Below are positions 13,365-18,396 of a stretch of DNA of 18,396 bases, in pieces. The stretch comes from an uncultured delta proteobacterium. Lineage in GTDB: Bacteria; RBG-13-61-14; DRUE01. The notes beneath the pieces are model-generated. The model had not been told where the DNA came from, made no database searches, and saw only the letters and a list, made by a program, of their open reading frames with translations. Each line of letters opens with the position of its first letter. Positions within the stretch are counted from its first letter, which is position 1. The stretch is taken from the NCBI GenBank assembly GCA_903930515.1, contig CAIYYW010000389.1, positions 1-18,396 of the forward strand. Direction: 5' to 3'. Made by a program: the position numbers and the translations under genes.

Positions 13365-14696
13365 ATGGGAAGATTGGATGGTTTAAGACAGGCAGGCTTG
13401 GGAATATTTTCAGAGGCGCTCCGGGCCGCGGACCCGCTGGAAGCGGTTCACCGCTGGTTCCGGCTCAAGGAGAGCGTGATCAAGATCGGGGAAGTGGATT
13501 ATTTCCTCAATCAATTCAAACATATCTGGGTGATCGGAGCGGGAAAGGCCTCCGCCCGGATGGCCAAGGCGATTGAGGAATGTCTATCCGACCGGATCAC
13601 CGGCGGGTTGGTGATTGTCAAGTATGGCTATGGCGAAACCCTGAAAAAGATTCTGGTGAAAGAGGCCGGTCATCCGATCCCGGACCAGGCCGGAATATCG
13701 GCCACCCGCGAACTGATGGACCTGGCGAAGACCCTGGAAAAAGAAGATCTGGCGATCAACCTGATTTCCGGGGGAGGGTCTTCACTGCTGGTCGCGCCGG
13801 CTGATGGGGTTTCGCTGGAAGACCAACAAACGATCACCGAGCTGATGCTGCGGTCCGGGATGAAGATCGGGGAGATCAACCTGGTGCGGAAGCATCTTTC
13901 GCGGGTCAAGGGCGGGAGGCTGGCGGAAATTTTATATCCGGCAACCGTGATCAGCCTGATCTTTTCAGATGTGATCGGAGACCGGCTGGAAGTTATCGCG
14001 AGCGGGCCGACCGCTCCGGATTCAACCACCTATTCGGAAGCGATCGGTCTGGTCAGGAAGTATCAGCTCTGGGATCAAATCCCGGAATCGGTCCGAAAAG
14101 TCCTTACGCTGGGCGCGGCCGGGAAGCTTTCCGAAACCCCCCGTGCCGATCACCCGGCCTTCAGCCGCGCGCAAAACCTGGTCATCGCCTCCAACCGGCT
14201 CTCGCTGGAATCCGCCCGTTACTGCGCGTCCAAGCTCGGCTTCAACACCGTCCTGCTCTCCAGCGCGATCCAGGGAGAGGCGCGCGAGCTGGCCAAGGTT
14301 TACGGCTCGATTTTCCGGGAAATGCTCAAGAGCGGAAACCCGATCAAACCGCCGGCCTGCGTGATCGCCGGGGGAGAGCCGACCGTAACCGTCAAGGGCA
14401 AGGGCAAAGGGGGGAGGAGCCAGGAACTGGCCCTGGCCGTGGCAATGGAGATTCAAGGGATGGAGGGGGCGCTGTTCGTTTCCGCGGGAACCGACGGGAC
14501 CGACGGGCCGACCGACGCGGCCGGGGCGGTTGCCGACTGGGAAACCATCTCCCGCGCTTGGGCAAGGGAAATGGATCCGGACCGGTATCTGAGCGAGAAC
14601 GACTCCTACAATTTTTTCCAACCCCTCGGAGACCTGATCATCACCGGCCCCACCCGGACCAATGTGATGGATGTTCATATCCTGCTGGTCGGATGA
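13365..14696 (+). CDS. Glycerate 2-kinase (type 2, MOFRL family)
   Basis: This 443-residue enzyme would phosphorylate D-glycerate, in this family usually to 2-phosphoglycerate, which enters lower glycolysis. Family motifs in order are WVIGAGKASARMA (55-67), NLISGGGSSLL (132-142), IASGPTAPDS (211-220), IAGGEPTVTVKGKGKGGRSQ (334-353), SAGTDGTDGPTDAAGA (373-388) and TGPTRTNVMD (427-436). Length is normal for the family and no export signal is present. The ATG follows AGGGGAAG closely. It appears monocistronic, with about 140 nt to the next gene, which has its own promoter. No serine-glyoxylate or tartronate semialdehyde genes adjoin it, so the source of glycerate is not shown. Confidence 0.93.
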   Translation: MGRLDGLRQAGLGIFSEALRAADPLEAVHRWFRLKESVIKIGEVDYFLNQFKHIWVIGAGKASARMAKAIEECLSDRITGGLVIVKYGYGETLKKILVKEAGHPIPDQAGISATRELMDLAKTLEKEDLAINLISGGGSSLLVAPADGVSLEDQQTITELMLRSGMKIGEINLVRKHLSRVKGGRLAEILYPATVISLIFSDVIGDRLEVIASGPTAPDSTTYSEAIGLVRKYQLWDQIPESVRKVLTLGAAGKLSETPRADHPAFSRAQNLVIASNRLSLESARYCASKLGFNTVLLSSAIQGEARELAKVYGSIFREMLKSGNPIKPPACVIAGGEPTVTVKGKGKGGRSQELALAVAMEIQGMEGALFVSAGTDGTDGPTDAAGAVADWETISRAWAREMDPDRYLSENDSYNFFQPLGDLIITGPTRTNVMDVHILLVG

Positions 14697-14733
14697 GCAT
14701 ATTGGGTCAGGGCTTCACAGACAGAATCCGTAA

Positions 14734-14753
14734 ATGTCGCCAAATATGTCGCC
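14734..14753 (+). repeat. Direct repeat upstream of the mdh promoter
   Basis: ATGTCGCC occurs twice in direct orientation (14734-14741 and 14746-14753), 12 bp start to start, and ends 21 nt before the -35 of the mdh-fum operon. The arrangement could be an activator site. It may equally be chance. Confidence 0.25.
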
Positions 14754-14774
14754 CCCCCTCTCAATTTTATCGGC

Positions 14775-14802
14775 TTGACAATTCGTTGGGGCAAGAAATA
14801 AT
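14775..14802 (+). promoter_or_regulatory. Promoter of the mdh-fumarase operon
   Basis: A perfect -35 TTGACA (14775-14780), a 16-nt spacer, and AATAAT (14797-14802, 5/6 consensus). The predicted start near 14809 gives a leader of about 28 nt before the mdh ATG. Confidence 0.6.
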
Positions 14803-14836
14803 AGAGCGGAAACTTTTAGCGAGGTAAAAACCGGGG

Positions 14837-15769
14837 ATGCGGAAAAAAATCACGATTTTCGGGGCCGGTAATGTGGGCGCAAGCCTGGGGCAACTGGTGG
14901 TGTTCAGCGGGATCGCGGACCTGGCAATGATTGACATTGCCGAGGGGATTGCCGAGGGCAAGGCCCTGGACCTGGCGCAGGCGCGTCCGGTTTACGGCTC
15001 GGATTCCAAAGTGATCGGAGGCTCCGACCCTTCGCTCACGCGAGACGCGGACCTGGTTGTGATCACGGCCGGGATTACGCGCAAGCCCGGGATGAGCCGG
15101 GAAGAACTGCTGGAGACCAACGCGAAGATCGTGGGACAATGCGCGTCCGCGGTCGGGCAATATGCCGGAAACGCCTTGGTGATCGTGATCTCCAACCCGC
15201 TGGATGTGATGACTTATGTGGCGAGCGAAGCCGGCAAATTGGACCGGCGCAAGGTGATGGGAATGGCCGGGGTGTTGGACTCGGCAAGGTTCCGTCATTT
15301 CCTTTCCGAGGCGATCGGCGGAAGCGTCAAGGACATCCAGGCAATGGTCCTGGGCGGGCACGGAGACGAGATGGTCCCGCTCTTAAGCTACGCGGTCTGG
15401 CAGGGGGAAAAGATTCAAAAATTGGTTCCTGCCGAGGTCCTGGAAAAAATCGTAACCCGGACCAAGAACGCGGGCGCGGAGATCGTGTCCAAACTCAAGA
15501 CCAGCGCGTTCTACTCGCCGGCCGCGTCCGCTTTTGAAATGATCAAGGCGATCTTCGGCGACGAGAAGCGTCTGCTTCCCTGCTCGGCCTGGCTCAACGG
15601 AGAATACGGGGTCAAGGGGATTTATGTAGGGGTCCCGGTCATCCTCGGCAGCGCCGGGGTGGAGAAGGTGGTGGAGTTGGAGCTGACAGCGCAAGAGAAG
15701 GAATCCTTCGCCAAATCCTGCCAGGCGGTCCGGAGTTCAGTTGAAAAGTTGAAAGGTTTAAAGGGATGA
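14837..15769 (+). CDS. mdh: Malate dehydrogenase (LDH-like type)
   Basis: This 310-residue cytoplasmic enzyme interconverts malate and oxaloacetate with a nicotinamide cofactor. The Rossmann motif is FGAGNVG (8-14), and D33 ends beta-2, favouring NAD over NADP. The substrate loop TRKPGMSR has R82 at the position that separates malate from lactate dehydrogenases, plus R88. SNPLDVMTY (119-127), D148-x2-R151 and GGHGDEMV with catalytic H175 complete the active site. A GAGG lies about 12 nt before the ATG. Its stop overlaps the fumarase alpha start as ATGA. With fumarase next to it, this forms the oxaloacetate-malate-fumarate segment of the TCA cycle, usable in either direction. Confidence 0.96.
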   Translation: MRKKITIFGAGNVGASLGQLVVFSGIADLAMIDIAEGIAEGKALDLAQARPVYGSDSKVIGGSDPSLTRDADLVVITAGITRKPGMSREELLETNAKIVGQCASAVGQYAGNALVIVISNPLDVMTYVASEAGKLDRRKVMGMAGVLDSARFRHFLSEAIGGSVKDIQAMVLGGHGDEMVPLLSYAVWQGEKIQKLVPAEVLEKIVTRTKNAGAEIVSKLKTSAFYSPAASAFEMIKAIFGDEKRLLPCSAWLNGEYGVKGIYVGVPVILGSAGVEKVVELELTAQEKESFAKSCQAVRSSVEKLKGLKG

Positions 15770-16608
15770 ACCAGCGCGGACTCAGCAGGGAGAAACTGGT
15801 CAAGGCGGTCAAGGAACTTATTCTCCGGGCGAACTTTGAGCTGGAGCCGGAAGTGATTCGCCTGCTGAAAAAGGCGGAGCGGGAGGAAATTTCTCCAGAG
15901 GGGAAAATTGCGCTCAAGATTATTTTGGAGGATATCAGGGTCGCGTCTGAGAAGAAATTGCCGATCTGCCAGGATACCGGTTTGAGCGTTTTTTTGGCGG
16001 AGCTGGGGCGAGGGGTATCTCTGGATTTTGATTTGGCGGACGCGCTCAACCAGGGCTTGCGCGAAGCCACCCAAGAAGGATATCTCCGGAGATCGGTGGC
16101 CGACCCGCTCACTCATAAAAACACCGGCGACAACACTCCGGGGATCGTTCATCTGAATTTAGTTTCCGGCAACCGGCTCCGGATCCGGCTTCTGGTCAAG
16201 GGAGCGGGGTCTGAGAACAAGAGCCGGGTCCGGATGCTGACTCCGGCGGAAGGAAAAGAAGGGATAAAAAAATTCGTGCTGGAAACCGTATCCAGGGCCG
16301 GGGGCCAGGCCTGTCCGCCCCTTTTCATCGGCCTGGGCATCGGCGGCGATTTGGAAATGTGCGCGATTTTGGCCAAGCAGGCCTTGGCGCGAAAAGCCGG
16401 GAGCAGATCAAAAGACCGGGAACTGGCAAGGCTGGAGCGGGAAATTCTGAAAGAGGTGAACCGGCTCGGGATCGGTCCCGGAGGATTGGGCGGAAAATTC
16501 ACCTGCCTCGGCGTGCAGGCGGAAAAATCAGCGGGACATATTGCGAGTCTGGCCGTGGCGGTGAACCTTCAGTGCTGGGCGCACCGGGGCGGAGAGATTG
16601 TGCTATGA
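15766..16608 (+). CDS. Fumarate hydratase class I, alpha subunit
   Basis: This 280-residue N-terminal-domain subunit of the two-gene class I fumarase/L(+)-tartrate dehydratase family would interconvert fumarate and malate with a catalytic [4Fe-4S] cluster. The three ligands are C68 (LPICQDTG), C183 (QACPP) and C270 (NLQCWAHRG). Other family markers are DPLTHKNTGDNTP (113-125), GAGSENKS (146-153) and GIGPGGLGGKFT (235-246). The ATG overlaps the mdh stop by 4 nt. Tartrate dehydratase has the same domain plan, but the mdh partner favours fumarase. The exposed cluster makes this type oxygen-sensitive, fitting an anaerobe. Confidence 0.95.
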   Translation: MNQRGLSREKLVKAVKELILRANFELEPEVIRLLKKAEREEISPEGKIALKIILEDIRVASEKKLPICQDTGLSVFLAELGRGVSLDFDLADALNQGLREATQEGYLRRSVADPLTHKNTGDNTPGIVHLNLVSGNRLRIRLLVKGAGSENKSRVRMLTPAEGKEGIKKFVLETVSRAGGQACPPLFIGLGIGGDLEMCAILAKQALARKAGSRSKDRELARLEREILKEVNRLGIGPGGLGGKFTCLGVQAEKSAGHIASLAVAVNLQCWAHRGGEIVL

Positions 16609-17174
16609 AATTGGAGCAGGCGAGAAGAATTCAAACCCCGCTCACAGCCGGGGTTTGCCATTCGCTTAAGGCCGGCGATTGGGTCTTGCTCTCGGGAAGG
16701 GTTTACACCGCCAGAGACCAGGCGCACCGGAGAATGGCGGATGCGATTGATCAGGGAAAGCGGTTGCCGTTTTCCTTGCAAGGAGAATTGATCTATTATA
16801 CCGGGCCGACTCCGGCGAGACCGGGGCGCGTGATCGGAAGCGCCGGCCCGACCACCAGTTCGCGGATGGACCAATATCTGGAAAAAATTCTCGGCCTGGG
16901 GGTTCTTGCAACTATCGGCAAGGGGGAGCGGTCTAAAGAGGCCAGGGAGGTGTTCCAGAAGTTCAACGCGCTCTATCTGACTGCCATCGGCGGGGCTGGG
17001 GCGTATCTGTCGGAGCGGATCAAGAAAAGCCGGGTCCGGCTCTGGCCGGATCTGGGACCGGAGGCGGTTTACGAATTGGAAGTGGAAGACTTTCCCGTCC
17101 TGGTGGCCTATGATCTTTCGGGCAATGATTATTTTGAGCGATGCCGGGATAAATATCGCAAGGGAGTGGAATGA
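16605..17174 (+). CDS. Fumarate hydratase class I, beta subunit
   Basis: This 189-residue C-terminal-domain partner of the alpha subunit has the family motifs LLSGRVYTARDQAHRRM (28-44), YYTGPTP (64-70), IGSAGPTTSSRMD (77-89), TIGKGE (103-108) and AIGGAGAYLSERI (127-139). R37, H41 and K106 are conserved active-site candidates. The correct start is ATG 16605, which overlaps the alpha stop as ATGA; an in-frame extension back to 16359 only reads the alpha gene in another frame. Length is normal. It would assemble with alpha into the active enzyme. A probable terminator follows. Confidence 0.95.
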   Translation: MKLEQARRIQTPLTAGVCHSLKAGDWVLLSGRVYTARDQAHRRMADAIDQGKRLPFSLQGELIYYTGPTPARPGRVIGSAGPTTSSRMDQYLEKILGLGVLATIGKGERSKEAREVFQKFNALYLTAIGGAGAYLSERIKKSRVRLWPDLGPEAVYELEVEDFPVLVAYDLSGNDYFERCRDKYRKGVE

Positions 17175-17281
17175 ATTGTTTTCTGATCGGTTCGCGGGAT
17201 GTCCGCGCCGCGGATTTTTTGGCCGCGGGTTCTGATGGACAGGCGGGATTTCCGCGTTATGAAAGAGAGGTAAATAGATGA
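17171..17281 (+). CDS. Possible 36-residue micro-ORF in the fumarase-uxs gap
   Basis: A 36-codon frame begins [20 protein letters not shown]. Its ATG overlaps the fumarase beta stop (ATGA, 17171-17174) and its TGA overlaps the next ATG (ATGA, 17278-17281), so it bridges the gap exactly. No domain is recognised, and there is no clear Shine-Dalgarno other than AGGGAGTGG within the fumarase end. The probable terminator lies inside it, which argues against a real gene. It is kept as a low-confidence candidate only. Confidence 0.15.
   Translation: MNCFLIGSRDVRAADFLAAGSDGQAGFPRYEREVNR
17191..17220 (+). terminator. Probable intrinsic terminator of the mdh-fumarase operon
   Basis: TTCGCGG (17191-17197) can pair with CCGCGGA (17208-17214) in a 7-bp stem with one T-G pair and a 10-nt loop. 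Six Ts follow directly (17215-17220). Its position 17 nt after the fumarase beta stop fits an operon end. The loop itself could form alternative pairings (CCGCG at 17203-17207). Confidence 0.5.
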
Positions 17282-18219
17282 AGCGGGCGCTGGTGACCGG
17301 GGGAGCGGGTTTTATCGGATCGCATTTATGCGAGCGGCTGATCCAGGAGGGGTTTGCGGTGATTTGCATGGACAATTTGATCACCGGAGATTTGAAAAAC
17401 CTTTCCCGATTGAAAAAATCCCCCCAGTTTGAGTTTCTGAAAAAAGACGCGTCCAATCCGCTCAAGCTCAAGGGCAGGCTGGACTGGGTATTCCATTTCG
17501 CCTCTCCGGCCAGCCCGATTGACTACCTTGAGCTTCCGATTGAAACAATGAAGGCCGGCTCGTTCGCGGTCTATTCCACCATTGAACTTGCCAAGGAAAA
17601 AAAGGCCTCCTATTTCCTCGCTTCCACCAGCGAGGTTTACGGGGACCCGATGGTTCATCCGCAAAAGGAAAACTACCTCGGCAATGTCAACCCGATCGGG
17701 CCGAGAGCGGTTTATGACGAGGCCAAGCGGTTCGCCGAGGCGATGACCCACGCCTATCACCGCTATTTCCAGGTGCCGATCCGGCACATCCGGATTTTCA
17801 ATACCTACGGGCCGCGGATGCGTTTGAACGACGGCCGGGTGGTGCCCAATTTCGTGGGACAGGCGCTCAAAGGCGAGGACATCACGGTGTTCGGAAACGG
17901 GAGTCAGACCCGCTCCTTCTGCTATGTGGACGATCTGGTGGAGGGGATTATCCGGCTGCATCGGACGGAATATTTCAAGCCGGTAAACCTGGGCACGCCT
18001 TATGAGATCAGCATTTTGAATTTCGCGAAAAAGATCATTGAGCTGGTCGGGTCCCGCAGCAAGATCGTGTATCAGCCGCTTCCGGAAGACGACCCCAAGC
18101 AGCGGAAACCGGACATCGGTTTGGCGAAGAAGCTTTTAAAGTGGGAGCCGAAAGTGGGCCTGGACCAGGGGATGAGCCGGACGATTGAGTTTTTCAAAAT
18201 GAAAATAGGAGTGAAATAA
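17278..18219 (+). CDS. UDP-glucuronate decarboxylase-like (UDP-xylose synthase) SDR enzyme
   Basis: This is a 313-residue extended short-chain dehydrogenase. [10 protein letters not shown] (7-16) binds [12 protein letters not shown] (116-124) and the catalytic pair Y146/K150 in YDEAKR follow. The stretches GNVNPIGPR (135-143), [19 protein letters not shown] (174-192) and [12 protein letters not shown] (210-221) are characteristic of UDP-glucuronate decarboxylases, which make UDP-xylose for surface polysaccharides. A dTDP-glucose dehydratase or UDP-glucose epimerase is less likely because of these stretches. AGAGAGG (17264-17270) lies 7 nt before the ATG. The stop overlaps the next ATG (TAATG), so the downstream gene is probably co-translated. 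Whether transcription comes from the fumarase operon or from a local promoter is unclear; no good local promoter was seen. Confidence 0.88.
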   Translation: MKRALVTGGAGFIGSHLCERLIQEGFAVICMDNLITGDLKNLSRLKKSPQFEFLKKDASNPLKLKGRLDWVFHFASPASPIDYLELPIETMKAGSFAVYSTIELAKEKKASYFLASTSEVYGDPMVHPQKENYLGNVNPIGPRAVYDEAKRFAEAMTHAYHRYFQVPIRHIRIFNTYGPRMRLNDGRVVPNFVGQALKGEDITVFGNGSQTRSFCYVDDLVEGIIRLHRTEYFKPVNLGTPYEISILNFAKKIIELVGSRSKIVYQPLPEDDPKQRKPDIGLAKKLLKWEPKVGLDQGMSRTIEFFKMKIGVK

Positions 18220-18396
18220 TGCCGGAAGAATTCCAGGAACTGAAAAAGCGGGCCAAGGGAGAGTTGGAGGAGGCGGAGATTTTATACCGCAAGCGGAAGC
18301 GCAGGCTGTCCGCGGATTCCAAGGCGCAACTGAAAGGCATTATTGAAGAGCTGGAGCGCGATCTCAAGGACAAGGACGGCCCGGGCCTGGGCAATA
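18219..18396 (+). CDS. Partial gene, helical N-terminus, function unassigned
   Basis: The first 59 codons of a gene run off the window edge. The ATG at 18219 overlaps the previous TAA (TAATG), with AGGAG (18207-18211) 7 nt upstream. The visible part is highly charged and helical (KKRAKGELEEAEI, RKRKRRLSAD, IIEELERDLKDKDG), with no signal peptide or membrane segment yet. Similar Lys/Glu-rich helical stretches precede the membrane anchor of some bacterial signal peptidase I proteins, in my recollection, but nothing visible here proves that identity. Confidence 0.6.
   Translation, partial: MPEEFQELKKRAKGELEEAEILYRKRKRRLSADSKAQLKGIIEELERDLKDKDGPGLGN

Noticed and set aside
16359-16604. N-terminal extension of the fumarase beta subunit
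   Set aside because: It is another frame of the alpha gene; ATG 16605 gives the normal family N-terminus and an ATGA overlap.
1-18396. tRNA, rRNA, CRISPR array, insertion sequence or prophage genes
   Set aside because: None was recognised on either strand by eye; spaces between genes are too short apart from 1-400, 11598-11785 and 14697-14836, and none of these holds such a feature.

Overview
The window looks like a fragment of an uncultivated, anaerobic, diderm bacterium. A TonB-type energy transducer and several signal peptides point to an outer membrane and periplasm. A [NiFe] hydrogenase, a two-gene methylene-tetrahydrofolate reductase (metF plus Cys-rich metV) and an oxygen-labile, two-subunit class I fumarase point to anaerobic life. 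The DNA is GC-rich, and genes are packed with ATGA overlaps and gaps of a few bases. The phylum cannot be fixed from these genes. The style resembles candidate phyla near Aminicenantota/Acidobacteriota or Edwardsbacteria, which is an inference from memory.

Layout. Positions 1-400 hold no convincing gene; they contain a mosaic of short tandem and palindromic repeats, then a leader. Positions 401-7055 (+) are a five-gene run: histidine phosphatase, secreted S55-type peptidase-like protein, secreted beta-propeller protein, secreted gamma-glutamyltransferase and DUF721/DciA-like protein. Positions 11597-7056 (-) are a convergent five-gene operon: [NiFe] hydrogenase small subunit, large subunit, hydrogenase maturation protease, metV, metF. 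It has its own sigma70-like promoter with an overlapping inverted repeat. Upstream on the same strand are two single genes: a TonB-family protein (12589-11786) and a zinc-ribbon/receiver-like protein (13307-12663). Both have good promoters placed so that the mRNAs would be almost leaderless. Divergent from these is a glycerate 2-kinase (13365-14696). Next come malate dehydrogenase and the two fumarase subunits (14837-17174), behind a strong promoter and ended by a probable terminator. A UDP-xylose synthase-like gene (17278-18219) and the start of another gene run off the right edge.

How the genes fit together. Malate dehydrogenase and fumarase interconvert oxaloacetate, malate and fumarate, and glycerate kinase feeds lower glycolysis. 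The most interesting unit is the hydrogenase-metVF operon. In described acetogens, MetVF is linked to RnfC2 or to HdrABC-MvhD. Here it is co-transcribed and translationally coupled with a hydrogenase that has no Tat leader and no diaphorase, Hdr or cytochrome partner. The small subunit also has a cysteine where standard group 1 enzymes have the proline that goes with a [3Fe-4S] medial cluster, which predicts three [4Fe-4S] clusters. The simplest reading is a cytoplasmic module that passes H2 electrons to methylene-THF. This is a hypothesis; nothing in the sequence proves a physical complex.
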